A stretch of 52,754 nt of DNA, taken from IMG/VR virus record IMGVR_UViG_3300020450_000032, positions 1 through 52,754 of that record, one strand, 5' to 3'. The position numbers and the translations under genes were made by a program. The stretch is from a virus. The notes under the pieces are model-generated. The model was given only the letters and a program-made list of their open reading frames with translations. It searched no databases and was not told the DNA's origin. Below, piece by piece: positions 10,467 to 20,189 of the stretch; positions within the stretch are counted from its first letter, which is position 1, and every line of letters starts with the position of its first letter.

Positions 10467-13400
10467 CTAGAAATTATAAATAAACCCTACTTTTAAGAGC
10501 AAATGCTCAGTACCAGCAGCACCACTGGTTAGGGAAATAAAGTTATCAGATTCTAAATCATCTTTAGATTCTGCTAATTTTATAGTATTATCATCAATTT
10601 TCTCTACATGATATTGAGTTGCATCAGTTAAACCACCAATTGCTGTACCACCATCACTTGTATATGAAATAACATCACCTTGCACAAAACCATGATTTGC
10701 AATAGTTATAGTGTTATCTGTTGTATTTACAACTGAACCGCTTGTAGCATCAAATATATGTGTTGCTACAGTTTGATATTCATTAATTAAATCATCATCA
10801 TCTACTGCATGAGAATTTATAGTAGATGATGTAGTTATAGGAAATGCAGTATCATTTAATTTAACATACAATAACCTATTTGTTTGATCCCATCTCACTA
10901 AACTAGCAGTTCTAGTAGTATCATAAGTTATAGTAGTACTATCAATAGTTTCAATACTACCATCACCATTTGTACCACCTGCAGTTGATGATAAAAATGT
11001 TTCACCAGCTGCAGTAGCATTTAATTTAACAATTTGATCAAATGTAATATCATGTCCAATTACAACACCTTGCAACTCATCAACTGTACTAGAGGTTCTT
11101 GGAACAAACTGAGTATATTTACAATTAATTTTTCTTATACCAAAGTTTGTTGTAGCTGGTAGAATTAATGTAAATTCATTATTATCACTATCAGGAGATG
11201 GTGGAAGATCATCTGAAATATTATTCAGTGTCAATCTAGTTATAGGAGTTGTATATAAAACTTTACCAGTTAGTGGATATGGAGAATTTGACGATCCAAA
11301 TCCATTAACTGTTGTTGTTAAAGTTCTTCTAGCACGTAAAGATTCTCTTATTCTTGCCTTTTTAATAAGATCTGCTTTAAACCAATCAGTTCCGTTAGGT
11401 TCTGCATTTATACTTTTAGCACCTAATACTTCACCTGCAGAATCATCTACAGATAATGTAGTAGAACTAGTAACATTATTAATAATTCTTGGTTCTACTT
11501 CGTTTGATTGAATAATAACGTCATCTGATTCAACAATAGCATCAATATCAATACTGTCAAAATCATTTGGAGAACCAACAAATATATATCCTTCAAAATC
11601 AGATCCTGCTCTTGGTGTAGAAGTAAATTCAACTACACTACCAAGTAAATTAAATGCTGTAATTAAATCAGGATATGCCTGAGGTCTTCCAAACTGTTTA
11701 GAAGATGGTATCTGTAATACTCCATCAATAAACAATAATAAATTAGCACTTATATTTGTTTCTGGTTTTGCTTTATGAATTAAACTGAATATTTCTCCAT
11801 TAGAACTTCTTAAATCAAATACTGTATCAATTCCATTAAAGAATGGTGACATATCTTGAATAGCTTCTAATTCACCAACATAGAAAGAATTAAATGATAC
11901 TCCGTCCTCTGGTGCTTCAGTAAATTCAATTACAGTATATTCATCTCCACTGCTAGGATTACTTGGTGTAGGATCTATACTTTGGAGTGTATATGATGGA
12001 CCTCTTTTTTGAAGTATACCATTAATAATTATAAACAAATCAACACCAGTATTAATATTTACTCTTTCACCATCTTTCTTTAACTCAAATATTTTCTTAT
12101 CTCCATCAAATCCACGATAAAAATTAGATACCGTAAGATTTCTTGGAATTATTTTCTCAACAGTAGTATTATTAGCAAATACTCTATCATTACTGCTAGT
12201 TAATTGTGCTCTAGTTACAGTTAGATCATTTGTTGATACATTAGTAACTTTAACTACCTCATAGTTATCAAGAACCAAATAATCATTAGTAGTAATTCCA
12301 GTTGCATCTGCTACTGTAAATACAGTTTCATTAGTCAATACTCCAAATGGTTCATTTAATAAAGTATTAGTAGTTGTTTCTATAGCAGATACAACACCAC
12401 TCTCTAAAATATCACTTGAAGCAAAAGCGAGATCTCTATTAGCATTAGTTGTTTCTAATTCTTCTAACCATAATTCAAAATGATTAATTCTTATACCACT
12501 AAGATCTAAAACTTCAATAGTTAAATTGCCACCACTAATATTGGTAAATGTTACTTGTAAATAAGTTCCAGAGTTTGGATCATTATCTATTGCAGTTATT
12601 TCTAATTCATCATCATCAGGACTTGTTAATCCTATGGAAGCATTATATTTAACTCTATCACCTACATTTATTCCTATTATATCTGCTAAAGTTAAATTAA
12701 ATGTAGCATTATTAGCAACAACAGTTGAAACTAATCCTGTATTTACTATTTTACGATTAGCTTCTCTAACTACCCTAGCAATTCTTCCAGAAGATGTAGA
12801 TGTCACAACATAGTCACCAACAACAAAATCTATAGGATCTTGCTTGACCATAACAACGTTTTTACTAACATCATCAAATTGATAATTTTTTGGATCTGGA
12901 GGAGTAATAGATTGACCATTAATAATTGTTTGATCACCTATACCCCTTCTTCTATAAAGTATACCAACAAATTGTCTACCAACTGTATTATCAGAACCTA
13001 CAAATCGTTGTGGTGCCTCAAAGAAGTTAATTTTCCTAACACCACTTGTTATTGTTTTATATGCAATATCTGGTGTTTGAACTACGCCTGCAATATCAAC
13101 TAGATACTCTTTTGAATTAATTACAGTTCCAGTTGGAATAACAAGTTGCCCATCTTCAATTTTATATGAATATTGGTTGTTAATAATTCCATGTGTAGAT
13201 GTTTCTAGAGATACACCTAAAGGATCAATCATAACAACTAAACTTTCATAAGAGAATCCATAATCAAATACTATATCTTTACTTGCATCTACCTCATAAT
13301 CATCAGTTGACTGTAATACACCATCAACCCAAATAAAGTAACTTTCTTTGGAAGTTGGAAGAGATGGTTTTTGGGAAATTAATATTGCTTGACTTGCTAT

Positions 13401-16400
13401 TACAGTACCATTAGTGAACTCATTTTTTAAGAAACCGTTTAAAAACCGAACATTTATTTGAGACCCACCTTCAAGGTCTTGAGTAAATGAAATCTCTCCA
13501 TTATTACTAGATGCAACAGCAAAACTACTCTTTAACTGACAAACACCATCAATAAGAACTAACCATTTATCTTCATCAATAGATGTGTATATTGATGATG
13601 GGAAAGGATTACCATCAATGTCTACTAATTGAATAGGACTGCCTGCACTTAATGCAGTAGTTTGTGTAGTACTATGATTATGAATAACCATATCTTCATT
13701 AAACTGTCTATAAGTCAATGTTTCATTTGCAGGCATCAATTCGCCATTATCCTTAACAGATTCAGTAAAATCAAGAGTTTTATCTGAGTCAGTTATAATC
13801 CATGATGTTCCATATGTTTGAACAATGTTATCAAGGATAATAACCATTTGATCTACATTATATCCTTCAATATAATTGATATCACCAGTTACTGCATCAG
13901 TAGGATTAGTTGGATTTACTGCTTTAAGTTCAAATGCAGTTTTTACACCATCAAACTGATCTGATATATCATCAAATACAGCAACAACAGATGTCTTTAT
14001 ATCTTTAACGTCAGTAAGTAATTTATTAAGAATATTAACCTCATCAAATCCTTTATTTCTACTAACAAAGTAATTATATTTTTGATTCATTCTAACGATG
14101 CTATTAACATCAGTAGATACTTTTAAAGTTGTTGAAGCACTAATAGTTTCTTTACTACTATTTTTTATTTCAGTGTTTGCAAATATTCTATATCCTGCAG
14201 GATGTGCTGCTCTTTGATATCCTTCTTTCCATGTGAGGAAAGGTGTTTGAGAAGATATTTCATATGCAAATTTTTGATATCTTAAACTATCCTGTATTTT
14301 ATAAACACCAAATCCAAGATGTGATTTAGTATCTAAGAATTGTTTTGGTGTTTCTACTACAGAATCTAAAATTACTTCAGTAGTAGCAGCATATGCTTCG
14401 TCTACAAAACCATATGCACCTGAGTTCACACCAACCAATACATTTCCTACCTCAACTTCTTTATTAGAATTTTCCAATCTAACTATAGAACTATTAGGTT
14501 GCCATCCTTGATTTGTAGCAATAAATCCAAAATATTGATCTGTTATATTAGTTGGTGATTGTCCTATTATAACTTTCTCGTTAGTAATAAATGTAGATTT
14601 TTTAATAGAGACAACTGCAGTTGCTTTTCTTTCTAATAATATTACTTGATAGTATAGAACACTTTGACCTGCAGGCATTACAATTGCTTTATCAAATGCA
14701 CCACCACTACTAACAGCATTACTGCTTGTAGGATCAACATAATCTGTTCCATTACTTGTATATCTGTTTTTCATAGTGATAGTATCAATAAATGCAAAGA
14801 AAATACCACTTTCTACAAATTTAATTTGTTGGTCTACTGTATCTTGATAATATGCTCTTATTCTATAAGAATCATCATCTCTAAAATATTCTTTAAAATT
14901 AAATTTAAATTGTAAATCACCACTTGTATTAAGTGTTGCAAAATAATATTTCTCAATATCTAATGTAGGTGCAGAGGAATATCTAATACCCTCAAATGTA
15001 ATATCTAAATCTAATAATTGACCATTTACTACTGTTGGAGATAATCTAACATGACTAGGATCTCCAACAGGTAATCCACCACCACTAACAACAACTCTTG
15101 GTGTAAATACGTATCCTTCACCTGGATCTGTAACAGTTACATCAGTAACTACAAAGTTTTGAGATATTTTTGATATTTGTGGAAATCTTAATTTAGGTTT
15201 ATTATCTGATGCAGGATTATATCCATAACCAGAACTAATTGCTTGAACTGTTTGAATAGTACCTACACTATCAGATTTTGGTTCTAATATAGCATTTACA
15301 CCTGTATCACTAGTTACACCACTAATACCTGGCAATATATCATAATCAAATCCACCAGATGTCATAGTAGCAACCTCTATAGGTCCTGATGCATTAGGAG
15401 ATATTGTTGTATATCTAAAAGTATTACCATTATATCCACTAAGAAATGCACTAGGATCTTCTGGAGTGTATATTTCAAAATCAGATGTACTTGAATTAAC
15501 TACCTTATATTCACCATTGACTGGTTCTGGAAGAGTAGATACATGTACATCAATAATGTTTGGATCTGTTAAATTAGTAAATCTTAAAACATATTCTGTT
15601 AAATCGGAAGAATCTGGACGTATTGTAAATGATAATAATTCATTAGTTTGGGGATTTATTTCTTTACTAACATTAACATCAAAATATTCTTTTTGTTTAC
15701 CACTTGCACCAGGCGTGAAGAAAGATATTAAATATGAATCACTATTATTATTTTTAGTGTATTTGTAAGTTGATCCTTCATAAAGTGTCTTAAAGTAATT
15801 TCCATTTGTTAAAGTAAAATTACCTGCACTAAATGTAGTACCAGATAGAGTTAAATTGATATTTTCTACTTGTGCAGTTGCTGCTTTAATAGTTACATTA
15901 TCACTTATTGTTAATCCATTATTTTGAGCATTAATTTTAGTTAATATTCTATTTTCTTCATATTTTCCAACTTTAGCAAAAACTCTACCCAATCTACTTA
16001 CTGTAGTTCTAGGATAATGTTGCCCAACAGTAGTTTCAAAGGTTCCTCTCTCTACAATCAATAAATGTTTATATGTAGAAGTTTGTATATTAATATTTTC
16101 ACTAACAACTGCAGTTGGGTCGTATGTTGTAACACCTGCAACTATTTCTGCTATTGGACTAGCATCAAATGTTCCTTGATCAAATACTAAATCTTGTATA
16201 TTACTATCACCATCTAAATCTACAACAGCAGCATTAGGATTAGGTGCTCCACCTGTTAAACTTTGCAATATCTGATTAAAATATAGGTAATATTGTGTAC
16301 CAGATTGAGTACCAGTTCCATCTACAATTCTAGTTCTTACGAAATTTTCTTCTTTAGTAATTTGTATATCAACAATAGTAGCATTTTCACTATTAATTTG

Positions 16401-19400
16401 TATAACATCTCCAACAATAAAAGGAGAACTATCAAACACCTCAATAGCATCAATTAATGTTATTGCAGAATTTGTTGTATGTGATGCAGCTAATGTTCCT
16501 GATTGTCCTCTATTAACAAATATATGCCCAGTACCTAATTTAACTACTTTCATATACTCATCATCAATTTTAATATATTTTACTTGTGAGTTTGAATATA
16601 AATCTGATATAGTTCCATTATTAAAACTTCCTACAGAAAAATAAGTATCAACACTACTAATATTTTGTGTTAACAATGCTGTAACTACATTAGCACCAAC
16701 AGATATGCCATTTATATCATCACCTGATAATTCACTTACTTTACTATTATCTACTGCTAAAGATGTATCAAATATTTCATCATTAATTGTTGGTGTACCA
16801 GTTACATTACTCAAATACATTCTTCTAGTAAGTTGATCAATACTGTGTACAGTTGCTTGGAATCCAGAACCATTTTTTATAGTAATGCCAGATACAAAAT
16901 GTTGTGCTTCATCGTAATATTCAAGATAATCATATTGTGTAGCAGTAACACTAGATACTAATTTACCAGATAATACACTAACAAATCCACCAGCTCCAAA
17001 CCCAGATGTACCACTATTATCAAACTTAACAACATCACCAATTTTATATCCATCACCACCACTTACAATATCAATAGAATCAAGAGATGCAAGTGCTGAT
17101 GTAGGAACTGATTTTATACTAAAAGCACCTCTATCAATAGATTTTGATACTGAGGTAGAATCAGCAGTAACATATCTCTTAACGCCAGTTATAGCATCAA
17201 TATTAACAACTTCTAAATCATTAAAGTCCTGATATGTTACTCCTGCAAATTTAGGACCGACAAAGAAAGGAAATCCACTTTCTATAATATTATTGATAGA
17301 TAAATCAAATGTCATAAAATATGCATATACACCATCAGGATATTCTGGTGTAACACAAAATCTACCATTCTGTTCATCTAAATCAGAACCTGCAGCAGAC
17401 CAAACATAATCTTCTGCAAAAGAACCATAACCATAGATACCAAGACCATCGTAAGTTGCACTATTATTTCTAATAGCATTATTATTACTAGAATGTTCTG
17501 TTGCTGTTAATGTATTATAACCACTCTCCATTTTTTTAATTTGAGTGTTATCTGCTTTAAGTGCATTTCTATATCCATAAGGACCATATATTGGAGCACC
17601 ATCTAACGCCCAACCTATAATTGGTGAATGTACTGTGGGATCATTAAAATTAATAGAAGTTACAACACCATCTATTTTTAATTGTAGATTTCTTGGAGGT
17701 CCTAATGCTGTTAATGTTTTAGCAATTTTAGTTTCACCATCTTCCTGTATTACTCTATCTCCTGTTAAAAACAACCCTGAGTCATTATCATAAAATTCAA
17801 TTTGATTTTGATCAAAATTATTAATTAAATTCCATTTAGTTGCATTTGGAAGTAATATATCTCCAGAACCTGGTTCTGCAATACTTAATGTAACTCCTAG
17901 ATCTGAATAGTTTATACCACTGTTTATAACCTTTAACTCAGTAATTGAACCAGCAGATAATTTAGGAACAATAACACCACCACTTCCAGTTTGTGCATTA
18001 TCTTTAATTGTTATGATTGGTGGACTATTATAGTTGTTACCACCATTAATAACTGTTGCATCTATAATTCTACCATTAGATATTGTCACAAAACCAGTAG
18101 CACTAGTTCCTTTTATAAGTTCATAAGTAGGATCTTGTTTATATCTTCTACCTGGTTCTGTAACATTGACTTTAGTAATAGCACCTGTCACAAAGGCAGA
18201 TAATATAGCATTTTCAGTAACACCAGCTTGTTCACCAAGAACTGGAGTAACTCTTACTGTAGGTTGTTTGGTATAACCCTTTCCAGCATCTATAATTCTT
18301 ATTTTTGTAATTGCACCAGCAACAACAATTGGTTGTACTATAGCTGGTGAAAAATCATTACCTGTAAACTCAGTATCAGTAGGATCTTTAACAACGTCAA
18401 TAACAATATTTTTAGGATAACCTAAACCACGTTTTTCAATAAAGATTTCTTTTAATGATCCATTTACTATTAATTCTGCTTCGGCACGTATTCCTTCAAA
18501 ACCAGTTGCTCCAGAAGTTGGTGCTAATGTAAGGTCTTCTCCTATATCTCCTCTTGGTACATCAATACGAATTGCTGGTGGATTATTAACATTAAAATGA
18601 TCTCCACCAGATTCTATATCAATACTTTCTATTTTACCTCTAGTAAATGTTATAGCACTTTTCCAACTAAGTATGGCAGTTCCATCTCTTAAAAATCCTA
18701 CTGGTTCATTTATTGGTATATTTTGTTTACTTCCCTCTGGACTACGTTGAAATGTTCTAGGAAACTGTCTGATATATTTTCCATCTTCTAAAAGGACATT
18801 AGGTGGTATAGAAAATGTTTCATAGAAAGGAATACTAGAAGTATATACATATGCAGAAAGATCGTTATACCATACAGTATTAACTCCAGATAAGAATCCA
18901 TTTCTAGTAGTACAAGGTATAAGATCATTAAAATACCAACTATTGATAATTTTATCATTTACCTCTATAATATCCTTTACTTGACCAATATCTCCAACTT
19001 GATATGATGTAAGTGTAGAATCTATTGAAAATCCAGAAACACCTGCATATATTACAAAAAATATGTCAGGTCTGGTTTTTACAGTAGTTAAAGAGTCAAA
19101 ATCGTAAATTACTTGACCAATCTTATATTTTGTACTATTAAAGTCCTTTACTTTGAAATAATTCAAAGTTTTTTCTGTATATTCAACTAATTGCTGTCCA
19201 ATACGCAAAAACCCCTTTGTAGGGAATTCATACGTAGAATCTACAAATAATTTGTCATCAATTAACGTAGAAGTGATTTTTGTGAATCTTGTCGGATTTA
19301 AAAGAGATCCATTTGATAATTCTACCTCATATACCTGACTAGAGGTAGAAAAGGTGTTTTCTACAGTTTGAACTGGAAATTCATTGCTTCCTTGTATTAA

Positions 19401-20189
19401 ACAATCACCATCAAGTGATCTTGTGTCATAATCGTCTAATGATTCAATTCTAACTATCTCTTTACTCTGATAAGTTGCATTTGAGGCATCTATTAGAGAT
19501 TCATTGTAATTTTTAAGTTCTGGTTTCTCTTGAAAGAGAAATTTGAAATAATAGTCAATACCTTGAGGTGTTCCTTTAGCAAGATAGAAATCTTTTGCTT
19601 TTTTTAGAAGAAAATCAACATTTACAAGATCTAAATTATCAAGTAAGACATTTTTGGGAAAATCAATTAAATATTGCTCTCTAATTTGTTCTAAGAAATA
19701 TAAAACGTAATTATAGGATTGATTAAGAACAATTGAAGCATCTGAGTGAGATTCAGCGACTGTTACGTTATTTGCCTTAAATCCATTCTCAACAGATAAG
19801 GTATTGTAAGTCCATCCTCTACTACACTCATTAAAAACGGTTTTATCTACACCACCGTCGGTTATACTCTGTTTTCTCTTGTAAAATATGACCTCAGAAT
19901 CAATTTTAAGGAGTCCGTTGTTTAATGGGAAGTCAACATGTCCTAATACTGTAATAGACGTGTCTGAGGCGGTTATAGCACCGTCTAGAGTTGTTTGTGC
20001 GTCTGCTGCAGTATATGTATCAATATCAATGAGATCTGTGATGCCATTTAATATATCAAGAGCATTTCCATTAGTTTCTAAGAACCTATAATAGTCCTTA
20101 AAGAAATTAATGAAATTTGGATACTCATTGGACAGGTAACTTGGAACCTGTTGCTCAATAGCATTCGATACTTGCAAAGAATTGAACAT
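10467..20189 (-). CDS. Giant fibre-like virion protein with YHYH-like domain (3240 aa)
   Basis: The largest gene in the window. The N-terminus (MFNSLQVSNAIEQQVPSYLS, then NFINFFKDYYRFLE) is of the type found in very large structural proteins of marine T4-like phages that follow gp6. Residues about 530-790 carry at least six G-x-x-Y repeats spaced by roughly 40 residues (DAGKGYTKQPTVRV, NGGNNYNSPPIITI and others), with more near 1040 and 1650-1735. Residues about 850-960 match the YHYH family (GWALDGAPIYGPYGY, then DEQNGRFCVTPEYP and GVYAYFMTFD). Residues about 2100-2850 hold six or more DGV-Q units (IDGVCQLK, VDGVLQST, INGILQKR, IDGVLQIP). The start codon shares its A with the gp6 stop (TAATG). 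It is probably a trimeric fibre or baseplate-periphery protein; receptor contact is inference. Confidence 0.8.
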   Translation of the reverse strand: MFNSLQVSNAIEQQVPSYLSNEYPNFINFFKDYYRFLETNGNALDILNGITDLIDIDTYTAADAQTTLDGAITASDTSITVLGHVDFPLNNGLLKIDSEVIFYKRKQSITDGGVDKTVFNECSRGWTYNTLSVENGFKANNVTVAESHSDASIVLNQSYNYVLYFLEQIREQYLIDFPKNVLLDNLDLVNVDFLLKKAKDFYLAKGTPQGIDYYFKFLFQEKPELKNYNESLIDASNATYQSKEIVRIESLDDYDTRSLDGDCLIQGSNEFPVQTVENTFSTSSQVYEVELSNGSLLNPTRFTKITSTLIDDKLFVDSTYEFPTKGFLRIGQQLVEYTEKTLNYFKVKDFNSTKYKIGQVIYDFDSLTTVKTRPDIFFVIYAGVSGFSIDSTLTSYQVGDIGQVKDIIEVNDKIINSWYFNDLIPCTTRNGFLSGVNTVWYNDLSAYVYTSSIPFYETFSIPPNVLLEDGKYIRQFPRTFQRSPEGSKQNIPINEPVGFLRDGTAILSWKSAITFTRGKIESIDIESGGDHFNVNNPPAIRIDVPRGDIGEDLTLAPTSGATGFEGIRAEAELIVNGSLKEIFIEKRGLGYPKNIVIDVVKDPTDTEFTGNDFSPAIVQPIVVAGAITKIRIIDAGKGYTKQPTVRVTPVLGEQAGVTENAILSAFVTGAITKVNVTEPGRRYKQDPTYELIKGTSATGFVTISNGRIIDATVINGGNNYNSPPIITIKDNAQTGSGGVIVPKLSAGSITELKVINSGINYSDLGVTLSIAEPGSGDILLPNATKWNLINNFDQNQIEFYDNDSGLFLTGDRVIQEDGETKIAKTLTALGPPRNLQLKIDGVVTSINFNDPTVHSPIIGWALDGAPIYGPYGYRNALKADNTQIKKMESGYNTLTATEHSSNNNAIRNNSATYDGLGIYGYGSFAEDYVWSAAGSDLDEQNGRFCVTPEYPDGVYAYFMTFDLSINNIIESGFPFFVGPKFAGVTYQDFNDLEVVNIDAITGVKRYVTADSTSVSKSIDRGAFSIKSVPTSALASLDSIDIVSGGDGYKIGDVVKFDNSGTSGFGAGGFVSVLSGKLVSSVTATQYDYLEYYDEAQHFVSGITIKNGSGFQATVHSIDQLTRRMYLSNVTGTPTINDEIFDTSLAVDNSKVSELSGDDINGISVGANVVTALLTQNISSVDTYFSVGSFNNGTISDLYSNSQVKYIKIDDEYMKVVKLGTGHIFVNRGQSGTLAASHTTNSAITLIDAIEVFDSSPFIVGDVIQINSENATIVDIQITKEENFVRTRIVDGTGTQSGTQYYLYFNQILQSLTGGAPNPNAAVVDLDGDSNIQDLVFDQGTFDASPIAEIVAGVTTYDPTAVVSENINIQTSTYKHLLIVERGTFETTVGQHYPRTTVSRLGRVFAKVGKYEENRILTKINAQNNGLTISDNVTIKAATAQVENINLTLSGTTFSAGNFTLTNGNYFKTLYEGSTYKYTKNNNSDSYLISFFTPGASGKQKEYFDVNVSKEINPQTNELLSFTIRPDSSDLTEYVLRFTNLTDPNIIDVHVSTLPEPVNGEYKVVNSSTSDFEIYTPEDPSAFLSGYNGNTFRYTTISPNASGPIEVATMTSGGFDYDILPGISGVTSDTGVNAILEPKSDSVGTIQTVQAISSGYGYNPASDNKPKLRFPQISKISQNFVVTDVTVTDPGEGYVFTPRVVVSGGGLPVGDPSHVRLSPTVVNGQLLDLDITFEGIRYSSAPTLDIEKYYFATLNTSGDLQFKFNFKEYFRDDDSYRIRAYYQDTVDQQIKFVESGIFFAFIDTITMKNRYTSNGTDYVDPTSSNAVSSGGAFDKAIVMPAGQSVLYYQVILLERKATAVVSIKKSTFITNEKVIIGQSPTNITDQYFGFIATNQGWQPNSSIVRLENSNKEVEVGNVLVGVNSGAYGFVDEAYAATTEVILDSVVETPKQFLDTKSHLGFGVYKIQDSLRYQKFAYEISSQTPFLTWKEGYQRAAHPAGYRIFANTEIKNSSKETISASTTLKVSTDVNSIVRMNQKYNYFVSRNKGFDEVNILNKLLTDVKDIKTSVVAVFDDISDQFDGVKTAFELKAVNPTNPTDAVTGDINYIEGYNVDQMVIILDNIVQTYGTSWIITDSDKTLDFTESVKDNGELMPANETLTYRQFNEDMVIHNHSTTQTTALSAGSPIQLVDIDGNPFPSSIYTSIDEDKWLVLIDGVCQLKSSFAVASSNNGEISFTQDLEGGSQINVRFLNGFLKNEFTNGTVIASQAILISQKPSLPTSKESYFIWVDGVLQSTDDYEVDASKDIVFDYGFSYESLVVMIDPLGVSLETSTHGIINNQYSYKIEDGQLVIPTGTVINSKEYLVDIAGVVQTPDIAYKTITSGVRKINFFEAPQRFVGSDNTVGRQFVGILYRRRGIGDQTIINGQSITPPDPKNYQFDDVSKNVVMVKQDPIDFVVGDYVVTSTSSGRIARVVREANRKIVNTGLVSTVVANNATFNLTLADIIGINVGDRVKYNASIGLTSPDDDELEITAIDNDPNSGTYLQVTFTNISGGNLTIEVLDLSGIRINHFELWLEELETTNANRDLAFASSDILESGVVSAIETTTNTLLNEPFGVLTNETVFTVADATGITTNDYLVLDNYEVVKVTNVSTNDLTVTRAQLTSSNDRVFANNTTVEKIIPRNLTVSNFYRGFDGDKKIFELKKDGERVNINTGVDLFIIINGILQKRGPSYTLQSIDPTPSNPSSGDEYTVIEFTEAPEDGVSFNSFYVGELEAIQDMSPFFNGIDTVFDLRSSNGEIFSLIHKAKPETNISANLLLFIDGVLQIPSSKQFGRPQAYPDLITAFNLLGSVVEFTSTPRAGSDFEGYIFVGSPNDFDSIDIDAIVESDDVIIQSNEVEPRIINNVTSSTTLSVDDSAGEVLGAKSINAEPNGTDWFKADLIKKARIRESLRARRTLTTTVNGFGSSNSPYPLTGKVLYTTPITRLTLNNISDDLPPSPDSDNNEFTLILPATTNFGIRKINCKYTQFVPRTSSTVDELQGVVIGHDITFDQIVKLNATAAGETFLSSTAGGTNGDGSIETIDSTTITYDTTRTASLVRWDQTNRLLYVKLNDTAFPITTSSTINSHAVDDDDLINEYQTVATHIFDATSGSVVNTTDNTITIANHGFVQGDVISYTSDGGTAIGGLTDATQYHVEKIDDNTIKLAESKDDLESDNFISLTSGAAGTEHLLLKVGFIYNF

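Noticed and set aside
10475-10482. TATAAATA on the plus strand
   Set aside because: It lies in the C-terminal codons of the 3240-aa gene and no plus-strand gene follows.
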